Shown piece after piece: positions 53,820 to 64,000 of a stretch of DNA of 64,000 nt. The stretch spans positions 868,001-932,000 of the forward strand of contig OX637802.1 in assembly GCA_951802425.1 (NCBI GenBank). The letters run 5' to 3'. The notes under the pieces are model-generated. The model made no database searches, was not told the origin of the DNA, and worked only from the letters and a program-made list of their open reading frames with translations. The position numbers and the translations under genes are program-made. This stretch comes from Clavaria fumosa. Taxonomy: Eukaryota; Basidiomycota; Agaricomycetes; Agaricales; Clavariaceae. Within the stretch, counting starts at the first letter, position 1. Each line of letters starts with the position of its first letter.

Positions 53820-55791
53820 TTGTTTACCATTCCCAAAACGTCTTCTCCAACTTCTCCAAGGAGGCGTCTTGTCAAGCGCCCTAGTGGCGTATCTTTGGAC
53901 AATGTCGACCATCCTCCCCTTCAACCCTCTCCCGCCGTCTCTCAGAGAAACGTCTTAAGAAAGCCCATACCTAACGGTGAGTGTCTTTCTTCAATTGCCC
54001 TCTCCCCTCCTCTCCCCTTTCCCTTCCCCTCCTGTGTCGTCATGTCTTTGGCCGTCATCTCGCTCGGGCCCACTACGAGCCCTGGGACAAGCAGGTACCA
54101 GTCATCAACTCCCATCACTTGCCTGTAACCGTGTGCCTAATGAAAAAAACCACAACAAAAAAAAAACACGGGGTTTCCATCCACCCCCCATTCATACTAA
54201 CATGATTCACTTGTTCCGTTTCTCTTTTGATCGGCTCAACGTTCTATCCGCTAACAACACGTCATCTTCCCCATCACAGACTCGCAGACGTCATCTCCAT
54301 CTCCTCATGGCCTTAATGCATCCCGGCCTTCCCCTGCAACCCGTCGCTCATCCGATCCCACTACAACATCCATGCGCTTGTCGCTCCCTTCCCCTGAATC
54401 CCGCCACTTCCAATTCCCCACCGTCATTCCCACCACTCCCATGAACGGACCATCGTCGCCTCCTCTCCACTCGCCCCAGGGACCCGCCTATATAGATGAT
54501 ACCACAGCTGCGTACCACGACCCGGACGACCCCGATGACGGCGATACCGCCGAAAGCGACCTCGAACGTCACTCTACAACGACAACGACAACTGCCACGA
54601 CGACGAGCACTGGTTTCGAGCGCACCGTCCCCTCGCCGCTCACGACCCCTTCAGCGTGCTCGTACCGATCCGACCCGTTCGACTCGCCCACAGCCACCGC
54701 TGCTGCCGCTCCTCCGTCAATGATAACCCCCATCTTGCGGAACGCCCGCCCGTACTCCTCGCCATACCCGCCCGAGGGGTATGTCGTGCATGCGCCGCAC
54801 CCCGTGTGTCCAGACCGCATGAGCTCGGTCAGCCTGCCCGCATACATGGAGCTGCAGACTGCGGTGGAGCGGCTACCTCGGGTGAACGAGGCGGGCAGTA
54901 TCGGCGGAGGCGGGAGTGCAGACGGAAGTGCAGACGGGCTCGCGCCACAGTCGTTGGAGCCGCGCCCGTCATCCCCGGCGTCGTACATGTCCGCCACGTC
55001 GTCCACGTCATCTTCATCGCCGCCGCCGCCGCCGCCGAACTTGCACAGCAGCAGTAGGATGTACCCGCCGCCGCAGCCGCCGACGATCCTGACGCCGCCA
55101 CCGGCGATGTCGGCATCGTCGTCGGCGTCGTCGTCGTCATCGTCCGCGTCGGCATCGCAAACGGGGAATGATGGCCCGTTTGGGACGGGGGCCGCTGGGC
55201 GTCGGCCGTATGAAGACTTTTTAGGTCGGGGGCAGCCGAGTGGGGAGTGTTGGATTGCAGTGGAGAGCGGGACGAGCGAGTATCGGCTGCTCGTACGACT
55301 CCCTGGGTTTCAGCGGGATTCTATGTTCGTGTTGCTTTTATTTTTTTTCTGTTTTCGGGTGTTTTCGGTTCTGATGTCGCTTTTTTTTTCTTTTCTTTTC
55401 TTTTCCGAATAACGGAAATGGTGTTTGGTGATTCTATGGTTGGCGGTGATGATGGGATGTCGGCTTTTTTTTCTTTTCTGCCGGCAGCACACTCGCGACG
55501 CGGCGCAAGCACATCCTGCACATCGTCGCGGACTCGTGGGAGCGCGGCGGGGGCCACTTTGAGCGGCGCGTGTCGTTTGGATACGACGCGGACCTGACGC
55601 AGGTGCGCGCGCAGTTTGACGGGTTGATGCTGCGGATTGTAGTGCCGCGGCGGGCGGTGGGGGTAGGGGTGACGGCGGATGGGGGGGTGGCTACGGGTGG
55701 GATGGGCGTGTGTGTGGGAATGGGGATGGGGATGGGCGGCGTAGGCGTGGGCATGGGCATGGGTATGGGGAGGCGGTACGTGCCTGCTTAG
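53820..55791 (+). CDS. Alpha-crystallin/HSP20-like domain protein
   Basis: Open sequence at 53820 (TSSPTSPRRRLVKRPSGVSL) runs to an intron at about 53975. A long exon (roughly 54280-55323) encodes a Ser/Pro/Thr-rich disordered region (ILTPPPAMSASSSASSSSSS), then YEDFLGRGQPSGECWIAVES and SEYRLLVRLPGFQRDSM. After an intron the alpha-crystallin core continues LATRRKHILHIVADSWERGG, HFERRVSFGYDADLTQVRAQ and DGLMLRIVVPRR, ending in a Met/Gly-rich tail (GVCVGMGMGMGG). The core is that of small heat-shock proteins. No in-frame ATG is seen at the 5' end, so an upstream exon is probably missed; 54372 is the first in-frame ATG. Confidence 0.75.
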
Positions 55792-56722
55792 GGCGTGTTA
55801 TGATCCTCCTCCCCCTCCCCCTCTCCCCCGCTTCTTTTTGGGCCAGGATTGGCCTCGCCTTTCTCACATCACGTCTTTCCGTCTTCCCTGGGTTCCCCCC
55901 TGGAGCCTCGAAACCTCCGCACACCATGCAAGCACGCTTCGCCCTTTTTTTTTTCGATACGAACACCGCCCTGCGACGCTCCTCTGCCACCCCAGCCGTC
56001 GCGCCCGCCACTGCCGCCGCCGCCCGCCCGCCCGCCACCCGTGGCTATTATTCCGACCGAGATCACACGCCCTGCTCCCCCCCGCTCAGTTCGCCTCTGT
56101 CTTCTCCTCTGCCTGCCCCCCCCCCCCCCCCTTCCCCCCAACCCCGGTTTTATTAGACCAGCATCACGCAATATCCCATCCAACATACATACACACGTAA
56201 AGAAAACGCATCATGCCGGACTCTTCATTTAAAAGTCTCCCCCCTACCTTTTTTTTTCTTTTTTTTTCTTCCTTTTTCTTCCTTTATTTACTTACACCCT
56301 TTTTTCTTTTTTTGTCTCTTATTTGGAAACGCAACTTTTTTTTTCCTTTTACTTCTTTGTTTGCTACATTATTCTTCCTTGTTCGTCCCCCGTTCTTGCT
56401 GTGCCGTGTGTCCTGTCCCCTTGTCTTGCCCGTTATGTCCTTTTTACGTGCGATACGCTTGCAGGTTTTTTCCTGCTCGCTAGCTAGCTCCCTTTTTTAT
56501 TTTTCTCTCTTTAATATACCTACACCATGTGTTTCGTACCTAGTACCGAGCCCGACTTGTAGCAGCAGCCCTCACACCGCCCTGTCCTGACAATATCGAT
56601 GTTTTTTTTTTGCCCCCCTTTTCGGGTGATTACATAAGTCTGTGGTTTTGACCCAGGTCACGCGGTCACGCAACGCGCCACTGTACCGCTCTATATTACA
56701 GCTGCGTCAACGACAAGACAAC
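55792..56722. other. T/C-rich intergenic region
   Basis: Pyrimidine-rich low-complexity DNA lies between the HSP20-like and TAF12 genes. The open frames across it are composition artefacts. Confidence 0.55.
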
Positions 56723-58670
56723 ATGGCCACCAGCGGTGGTGGTAGCAGCTCGGGTGGGGGCGGCGACTCGCAACAACCACAACCACAACAGCCTCAGCAG
56801 CAGCAGCAGCAGCCGATAGCGTCGGCCGCCAAGATGACGACCACCACCACCCCAACAACCAGCACCTCAACTTCAACCTCATCCAGCACCAGCACCACCA
56901 CAGCGCCAACTCCAACCCCTTCTTCAACGGCAGCGCCAACAGCCAACGGCGCCAGCATCATCTACGCGCTGGGGAGCGCCTTCGCGTCGCCGACGACGGG
57001 CGAGCCGATGTCGACGGAGAAGATCGCGCAGATCCTGACGGCGAACATGCCGCAGCTGAAGCAGCTTGTTGATCAGGGCAAGTTGAACCACCAGCAGATC
57101 TTGCAGGTGTGTTGTGTTTTTTTGTTGTGTTGTTGTTTGTTGGTGGTGGTGGTCGTTGGTGTTGGTGTTGGTTGGGGCTGGGTTTTTAGTTTTCGTTCCT
57201 GTGTCTGATGGCTTGTCTCTCTTTTTTTTTTTTTTTTGGGTGTTGGCGCTTGACGGGCAGCTGAAGGAGTACGCGGACAAGTCGCGCGCGAGTGCCGTGG
57301 CGCAACATCAACACCAGCAACACCACCAGCAACATCAGCAACACCAACAACATCACCAGCAACAACAGCAACAACAAGGCGGAGCGGCGGCGGCGGACAA
57401 GCCCCGCGCGCAGGTCGCCGCGCAGGGCGGGGGGGCGTCCGCCGTGCTGCTCGCTGCGCAGAAAGCGGGCAACGGCGCGGGCGCGGGCGGGAGTGCGGGC
57501 GGGAGCGGGAGCGGCAACACTGCCGCCGCCGCTGCTGCTGCTGCTTTGACGCAGGTGCGTCTGGTGTTGTGGCTCCTCTTCAGTTCTTGTCTTTTCTCAC
57601 CTTGCCGTGTGTCTGTGTCTGTGTCTGTGTCTCTGCCTCTGCCTCTGCTTGTGTCTGTGCCTGTGCTTGTGCTTGTGCCTTTGCCCCCGCCAACCCGCCT
57701 CTGTGCCTGCGTCTGCGCTTGCGCTTGCGCGCACCCTTAATCACCCCCTTAGGCAAGCACGTCGTCCGCGTTCCGCGTCGCGGACGGGCCGCTGCCGATC
57801 CTGAGCGCGACGTCGGGGGTGGGCTACCCGATCAGCCACACGCTGGGGACGACGGACCCGGGGCCGGTGGCGTGGGCGCCGGCGCTGCATGTGCGGCCTA
57901 CGCTCACGGGGGGGGTCGTTGGTGGGCGGATGTCTGGTGTGTTTTTTTTTTTTTTTTTTTTTTTTCCTTTCCTTTTTTTTGTCTTTGTTTTTGAGCCCCC
58001 CTTTTCTGACGCTCCTCCCCGTGTGTTAGGGACGCCCGCACAGGTCCGGGCGACGGACGACGCGAACGTGTCGAGCCTGGACGAGGCGCGTCCGCGGCGG
58101 AAGAACACGCCGGGCGACCAGAGCATGCGGCGGACGATCCAGGACTTGGTCTCCAGTATTGACCCGAGCGTCAAGATGGAGTCGGACGTTGAGGATGTGC
58201 GTTGGTCTTTCTTTCTTTTTTTTTCTTTCTTTTTCCCTCTGGAAACTTCATTTATTCTTTCTTATTTATTCATTTGGGACGTACAGCTGCTCTTGGCCAT
58301 CGCCGACGAGTTCATTGACTCTGTCACGAATTTTGGCTGTCGTCTCGCGAAGCACAGAGGCGGCGACACGTTGGAAGTGAAAGACCTGCAGCTGCATCTC
58401 GGTGCGTACGGCGCCTGGCCCGGGACGGCCTTATCTTTTTTTGACTGACACCATCCCACCCGGCGCCCAGAACGCAACCACAACATACGCATTCCCGGCT
58501 TCGCGTCAGACGAGACGCGGCTCTCGCTGTCGCAGTCGACCGTGGCGCCGGCCGCCGCGGCCGCCGCGCCTGCTGCTACGAAAAAGGGCGTGCCTGGCTC
58601 GCACATGACGCTGAGGAGCCACCGGCTGCAGCTGGTGCAGCAGGCGAAGCGAGACGCCAAACTTATATGA
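56723..58670 (+). CDS. TAF12: TAF12, TFIID/SAGA histone-fold subunit
   Basis: TAF12 pairs with TAF4 in TFIID and with Ada1 in SAGA through a histone fold. The ATG at 56723 begins [15 protein letters not shown], with Gln, Thr and Ser runs, then [20 protein letters not shown] and [15 protein letters not shown] second exon holds a His/Gln tract and Ala/Gly runs. The histone fold is in the last exons: [20 protein letters not shown] joined to [40 protein letters not shown] and [13 protein letters not shown]. It ends AKRDAKLI. Five introns, several with long T runs, were placed from splice signals and frame. Confidence 0.92.
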
Positions 58671-59069
58671 CGGCGTTCGGGCGGGGGGTTTTTTTCTTGC
58701 TGTCTCTGCTCTTTTTTTTTCTTCTCTCCGGCTGCGGTTGTCGGAGACGCTTCTCCAACTCCCTTTGGTTTTTTTTTTTGGCCAGTGCCATCCTCCATTA
58801 CACTTGTGTGTGGTTGGTGTATTATTAGGACGTATACTCTACTGAACGATCCGAGCGCATTGTAATATAGTACTTGCCAATTATGTGTTGCAGTGCGTGA
58901 AGAAACGCGTGTCATTCAATGAAGACTTGGATTGCGGCCCCCGCGGCATGTGCAAGTGATGGGATGGCCATCCGCTGGGATGGGCAAATTCGCTGGGGAA
59001 CCTGGCAGGCGATGCCGGCGTGCAGCGACCAATGACGATTGATGCCTATATGGAATGTGCGTGCATTCG

Positions 59070-59751
59070 CTAGCTCCGGGGCAACATGCGGATGATATTT
59101 TCGAGGTGGCGGAGCACAAGGGCGACACCATCCCCGCGCTGCCAGAAGGCCCTTTCCTGCGGCGGGAAGCTCTGCAGGACGAACGTGGCGGGGTCGACGG
59201 CAGGGTCGCGGCCGATGCCGATGCGGAGGCGGTGGAAGTCGGGCGTGGAGAGGGCGGCGACGACGTCCCGGACGCCGTTGTGGCCCTGCGCGGAGCCGCC
59301 GAACTTGTAGGAGAGGGTGCATGGGCGGTGCTCGAGCGAGTCGTGGATGACGACCAGGGATTGGGGCGCGCGGACGGAGGTGCGGAGCGCGTTGAGCACT
59401 CCACGGCCGGACACGTTCATGAGGGCTTCTTTTTTTCGGGGGTTTTTATATATATCAGTATCGTGGTAGCAGTAGTAGCAGCAGCAGGGTACTTCACTCG
59501 GCTTGAAGAGTGTCAGCGAGACATCGGCGCCTCCTAACGTGATGTTGCAGTGGCCTATGTAGCCGCCGATGTTTCTATGGAAGGAAAGCGTGGTTCCGAA
59601 ACGGCAAGCGAGCAAATCAACGATGAGATGCCCTGCACTAATTTTTGAAGGAGTAAGTTAGAAAGCGGGTGGAGATGGGTTGAACAAACCTGTGTCGCGT
59701 CAACGGTGCAGGTAAGTTACCTAGACCGACAACCAGCAGCTGGATAGTCAT
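59070..59751 (-). CDS. PTH1: Peptidyl-tRNA hydrolase, bacterial/mitochondrial type
   Basis: It releases peptides from stalled peptidyl-tRNA, probably in mitochondria. Exon 1 (ATG at 59751) reads MTIQLLVVGLGNLPAPLTRH. Later exons give AGHLIVDLLACRFGTTLSFH, ADVSLTLFKPS, then after an A-rich intron ALMNVSGRGVLNALRTSVRA, SLVVIHDSLEHRP, KFGGSAQGHNGVRDVVAALS, DFHRLRIGIGRDP and the end RMLPRS. The catalytic set is present: Asn of GLGN, His of TRH, Met-Asn of MNVSG, Asp of HDSLEH, Asn of GHNGVRD. It shares a 157-bp promoter region with the next gene. Confidence 0.93.
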
Positions 59752-59908
59752 GTAATGCAAAAGGAAAATGAGCCACACATCATGTCACAAAGTTTAGCAA
59801 TCACCCCATTTGGCCAATCACGGGATCATTAGCACGTGACAAGCTGCGGAGCCAATCTCCTTAGTGACTTCCCTCTCTCACTCTCAAGTCTCAAGTCTGC
59901 ACAACACC
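59752..59908. promoter_or_regulatory. Bidirectional promoter with CCAAT and CACGTG
   Basis: This is the 157-bp interval between two divergent start codons. It holds ccaat at 59814-59818 and the E-box cacgtg at 59833-59838. Confidence 0.5.
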
Positions 59909-61278
59909 ATGAGCAACTATCCTCAGGCTCCTCCTTCATATGGCACAACGCCGGCACCCAAATCTGGCGACTTAGCTGCGCTCGAACCTCTTCTTGGCAG
60001 ACCTCGCTCTCCTCTCGCGGGATCCAGCGCAGGCGCCATCTATGATACACCGGCGCACGACGACCTACCCGACGATTTCAAGGTTTGTTCTCGCACAATG
60101 TGTCCCTGCTAAATTTTTCTTACTTTTGGAATGTAGTATGGAGTTTCGGTATCCGAAAGTTCTCCCGAAATTCGTAGCGCTTTCGTACGAAAAGTTTACA
60201 CCATACTCTGTACGTGTCTGTAAGTCTTGCATATGAATGATTGTCTCATCTGTCATTTTTCCAGTTTGTCAAATTGTAAGAAAACAGCTCATGCGTTCCA
60301 TCCTCTTACAATGACATAGCATTGCTAGCTCGCGACCTGCATTGTCGGTGGTAGTCTCTCCCAATCCAAGTCCGCTATCGTCTGGGTGCAGACACAGTGA
60401 GTAATGCTCTAGGCTTACCAATTGTTCTTTTCTAAGATTGGTCCATAGCACTTGGTCTTTCTATCTGCCCCTCTTCGGAGCCCTCATCAACCTGGGATTT
60501 CTGTATTGGAAACGCCACAATCATCCCTGGAATCTAATTCTGTTGTCAACCTTCACGCTAATGGAGGCCTTCACGCTTGGTGTTACCGTGGCCTTCTTCG
60601 ACAATATTGTCGTACTACAGGCCCTGTGAGTACGACATCTCACTTGTCTAAACCATTATCTCATGCTATGCCAGGCTGTTGACGCTGGGCGTGTTCCTGG
60701 GGTTGACGCTATTCACGTTCCAGTCGAAGGTGCGTATTCAAATCCCCTCCGCGAAGGGGCGTTAACATCACATGCTTGGATAATTAGTACGATTTCTCTG
60801 GATTAGGTCCCTGGCTTTTCGGTGGTCTCGTAGCACTTTGTACGTCCCAAACAACAGTCGACGCTCAGATCCAGCTAACTGGGTCTTTTTCTCCCAGTAA
60901 TGACGGGATTGGTCGGTATCATAATTCCTTTCAGCAAGACGATGGATATCGTCTTTGCTGTCGGAGGATGCTTGTTGTTCAGCGGCTACATCGTTTACGA
61001 CACGTATCTCATCAATCGCCGATTGTCGCCAGACGAGTTTATCATGGCTTCCATCAGCTTGTATCTCGAGTACGTTTCTTGTTCTATTCTCGATGCGGGT
61101 CCACCTAATAGGTTTGCGCTTATTCATTCAGCTTTATCAATCTCTGTCAGTGCTTCATGATTTTGTAGTCTGCTATTCTCCTGCTGACGGTCTGTCATTG
61201 CTGACGTTCTGACACTCTGTCACATTGCCTATAGTCATCAACATTCTCCGACTTCTCAATGATCTGCAAGACCGTTGA
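59909..61278 (+). CDS. BXI1: Bax inhibitor-1 (LFG/TMBIM) family membrane protein
   Basis: The ATG at 59909 gives MSNYPQAPPSYGTTPAPKSG and a Pro-rich cytosolic N-terminus to PAHDDLPDDFK. Exon 2 gives YGVSVSESSPEIRSAFVRKVYTIL. The helices then follow over several introns: TCIVGGSLSQSKSAIVWVQT, FYLPLFGALINLGFLYW, NLILLSTFTLMEAFTLGVTV, LLTLGVFLGLTLFTFQSKYD, WLFGGLVAL with MTGLVGIIIPF, DIVFAVGGCLLFSGYIVYDT and the final FINLFINILRLL-like segment ending NDLQDR. Family members sit in ER, Golgi or vacuole membranes, conduct Ca2+ and modulate stress-induced death; yeast Bxi1 is the relative. Confidence 0.9.
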
Positions 61279-61465
61279 AATGTTGATGGCGGTTAAGGAC
61301 TCGTGTTCTGTGATGATTGTTATCTCGCAATTGAATCGTACGGGAGGCAGATGTTTATCAGAGCTCTTGTGCATTATGCGTTACTATGTGTTTTGATAAA
61401 TAAAGATGGCGTGCTTTTGAATAACGCAAAATTTATGTGCTACATCGTAGGTGTCCATCCATACC

Positions 61466-64000
61466 TCACAAATTCTCCGAGTTCTGGTGATGGGAGAAAC
61501 CAACCGGGTCACGGAGAAATTCAAGATCGTCATTGTTCTTGACCGCATGGTTGTCATCGAAAGGAGTGTCGAAAGGACCCTCGAACGGATCGAGAGACGG
61601 GTCGTTAGGCTCGTCAGTAGATTTAAGCCTCGTCGTCGTTATGAGCTGATGTGGCGGCGGCATGTCTTCATCCCCACCCCCAAGACGTAACCATCCCTTC
61701 CGGCGGGCCGCCGCCTCCATTAATTGGTCTGCCGCCAGGCCCACGGGCTTCGCAATCTTCTTCTTCAGAGCCCCGCCGTCCGGGAGCGGCGGCAAAGCTG
61801 GCAAAGCTGGCATAGCTGGCAAAGCTGGCAAAGCTGGCAAAGCTGGCAGCGGTGGCAGCGGCGGCAGCGCTTTAATGCGGCCCGACCAGTCCGGGAGTTT
61901 CGGCGAGACGGACCAGTTGTAGTCAAAATTCGGCATCGAAATAGCAAGTTTAGGGAGCTGTGGCCTCTTGTCAAACCACCGGAAGCGGCGTGACTTTGGG
62001 ACCTCGATGTCATCGTCGCCAAGGAGGTCGATCGTGGGTTCGGGGAGCTTGACGGGGCTCTTGAAGGGCTTCAGCTCGAGGAACTCGACTGGTGGCTTCT
62101 CGGGACTCAGGGGCTCGTCGGCTGGCTGCTCGCCCTTGCGCAACGTGTGGTAGAGGACAATGCACGCGCCCATGATGACGACCAAAACCCAGAGTCCGAT
62201 GAACATGAGGAAGAAAAGACGTTCCTTCTCGAGGGACTCAACGTACTGGTTGATGATGCGCTGGATAACGGAGTTACCGTCCCCGTTGTTGCCTCCGTTC
62301 GCCGCGGTTGCAATGGAGTTGCTCACTTCGTGCACAGACGAGTTGGATATAAGGAGGACATCCGGGCTGACCGTAGGCAAATCGACGTGCAGATTGTCGT
62401 GCAGAAACGTAACGGCCTTCTCGATCGCTTCCACTTTGGAACCGATGAAGCATTGAATCAGGCCTTGCGCGGGGGTCTCAAGTATTGTGCCCCCAAAAGC
62501 CGCATGAACGAGATTTTGGACTTCTTGATAAAAGCCTGCGACCGTGCCATTGATGGCAGTCGTCGTCGCATTGACCCATCCAAACAGACTATCGTTGATG
62601 CCCGTCTGCAACGTATTGACATGCCCGTTGACGGTGTTGGCATAGGAAGAAGATTGGTTGCGCATGTTATTGTTGATGGACGTCGCGACTAAGTTGGTAA
62701 AGTCTGATATCGCCGCTGAACTACGTTCCTTGTACAGCGCGGCCAAAGGTCCGATCATGAACAGTTGTAGCTCGACAGATAGGAGGCCAAAGAGACCAAT
62801 GGTAAAACAGGCGAGCGCTGGGGCATAGAAAATGTAGTTGCAGAACCACATAACATGGACGTAGGTCGTGGCTGACCAGCCGAAGCGATGGGCAAACCAG
62901 TCGATTATCCGCATCAACAGCGGCTGATCGAAATGAGACTTAAGCCTGAGGAGGTTGGCGTCCGATGGGTTCGGGTCCGCCTGCCAAACAGCTCGTTGGC
63001 GTACAAGCTGACGCAGAAGGGCGCGCCACCTGTACATTTGGAAGAAGCAGTTACCCACAAAAAGCCCAAGAGCGCAGGCTGCCACGGCGATAACACCGAA
63101 GAGAGCAGCTTTGCTCAAATCGCGGGCGAGTTCATCGATGACGGCGATGTTCGCATCTCCACAAAAGGTGATCTCGTTCACAGCGGGGACGGGTAAAACG
63201 GTGGCATTGAAGGCATAACCACGAAATGAGTCGTTGATCTCCTTTTTCAAAAGCTCAAGAGGAGTGTCGAGGCTGGTTGGAAATGAGACCAAAGAGCTTG
63301 GGACAAATAGGGTCAACTTACAGACCAGTCACTACGTCCTTGAGCTGACCTATGGAAGGGATTGATGAATTTATCTCAGCGAGTCGGTCTTGAAAAGTGG
63401 TAGGGAATTGGAAATTCGTCAGGCCACTCAAATCGGGAGGGTCAATGGAGGGGACATGTATTGGGAATCCTCTGACAGCGTTTTGAAAGGCAGAATTAGC
63501 GGAGCTGATTGAATTAGACACTGAGTTACTAATGTTAGTGGCCTGGTCCCGAATCAGGGAATTCCACTATTGGAAGTGGAAGCAATCAAGCTCCTTCCAC
63601 AGGTGGGAACAAGGGAATACGTACTGCTTGCGTTGCCGTCAAAAGGAGAGAGACCGAGCCCTGAATCACCAACTGAAGAAGGCAGAGGAAAGTGCTTTTA
63701 TAAATATCGACGACGAAGTTAATGATGCCCTCGAGCATAGTGAGAGCCAGGATCATGGTAACGCGGGCGCCCGTTAGGGTGCCATTGACAGCCTCCACGA
63801 TTTGGCGGTTGGTTGCCTCTGCCATGTATCTTGGCATGCTGGCGGCGCCAGTAGCGGCATGCTCTGCTGCCCGGCAGCTGGACAAAAGGTCATTCTTGGC
63901 GGTGTTTAGAGCGTTCCTTGAGGAAACTTCTGAAAGGTATATCCTGAAGACGATGAACAAGAGAGAGATTATTGGGACGGCGACCCAAGCCAACGAAAGT
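61466..64000 (-). CDS. PRM1: PRM1, plasma-membrane fusion protein (5' end beyond window)
   Basis: Prm1 is a multispanning protein that promotes membrane fusion during mating. Reading from the right edge: MAWVAVPIISLLFIVFRIYL (membrane helix), NAKNDLL-like ectodomain with CRAAEHAA, MILALTMLEGIINFVVDIYK, then after small introns SLDTPLELLKKEINDSF, FGVIAVAACALGLFVGNCFF, CNYIFYAPALACFTIGLFGL, N-glycosylation sites (NQSS, NDSL, NATT, NGTV) and FFLMFIGLWVLVVIMGACIV. The cytosolic tail has a Leu-Pro-Ala-Leu repeat and ends HHQNSENL. The start codon lies outside the window. Confidence 0.92.

Noticed and set aside
54569..55006. Minus-strand frames opposite the HSP20-like gene
   Set aside because: They are reverse translations of Ser/Thr/Pro codon runs, giving valine and glycine repeats. 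No independent support.
57569..57994. Cys/Ala-rich frames across the TAF12 introns (CLCLCLC-type)
   Set aside because: They come from a tgtctgtgcctg-type microsatellite inside an intron.
61662..62692. Plus-strand frames antisense to PRM1 (86 and 181 codons)
   Set aside because: They are shadows of the PRM1 coding strand. PRM1 is supported by membrane helices and family motifs.
1..64000. CRISPR arrays, bacterial operons or phage modules
   Set aside because: No regularly spaced repeats with unique spacers, no ribosome-binding sites and no prokaryotic gene organisation. Spliceosomal introns occur throughout.

Overview
This window is nuclear DNA of a filamentous basidiomycete, most likely an Agaricomycete. 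The evidence is many short (about 45-100 nt) GT-AG introns, a glyoxal-oxidase-type copper radical oxidase, a DUF6699 protein, Git3-like seven-helix receptors, a PRM1 fusion protein, and fungal chromovirus, Helitron and hAT-type elements.

Layout. (1) 1-13.7 kb is a transposon nest. It opens with a pyrimidine-rich minisatellite and a hAT-type MITE with a perfect 8-bp target duplication. A Helitron replicase/helicase follows that has lost its HUH nuclease. The last codons of the Helitron are split by a TIR element, which is itself split by a complete Ty3/gypsy chromovirus on the minus strand. (2) 13.7-18 kb is a scrapyard of host gene pieces: two copies of a carnitine acetyltransferase 5' fragment, a truncated argJ, a histidine phosphatase and a small hairpin MITE. 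(3) 18.4-37.3 kb is ordinary gene-dense DNA: RMD1/SIF2-like DUF155 protein, cytochrome c peroxidase, DUF6699 protein, YFH7-like P-loop kinase, intron-containing tRNA-Thr(CGT), sphingosine-1-phosphate lyase, ER FKBP, NKAP homologue, an atypical protein kinase and a copper radical oxidase. (4) 38-52 kb is a duplicated cluster in which a 7TM receptor gene and a HAD phosphatase gene recur together. There are two full receptors, several receptor pieces and three HAD genes, and a roughly 4-kb block is tandemly duplicated. (5) 53.8-64 kb returns to housekeeping genes: alpha-crystallin-like protein, TAF12, mitochondrial-type peptidyl-tRNA hydrolase, Bax-inhibitor-1 family protein and PRM1, which runs off the right edge.

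The most notable signals are these. The chromovirus shows a Tf1-like self-priming design: a 12-nt perfect complement between the primer-binding site and the predicted transcript 5' end, with a TATA box at the right distance. All nine differences between its LTRs are CpG transitions, and its five internal stops are all TGA. Removing the TIR element restores a plausible Helitron C-terminus. The receptor/HAD pair is repeatedly co-duplicated. All protein families were recognised by eye from motifs; no database search was run.
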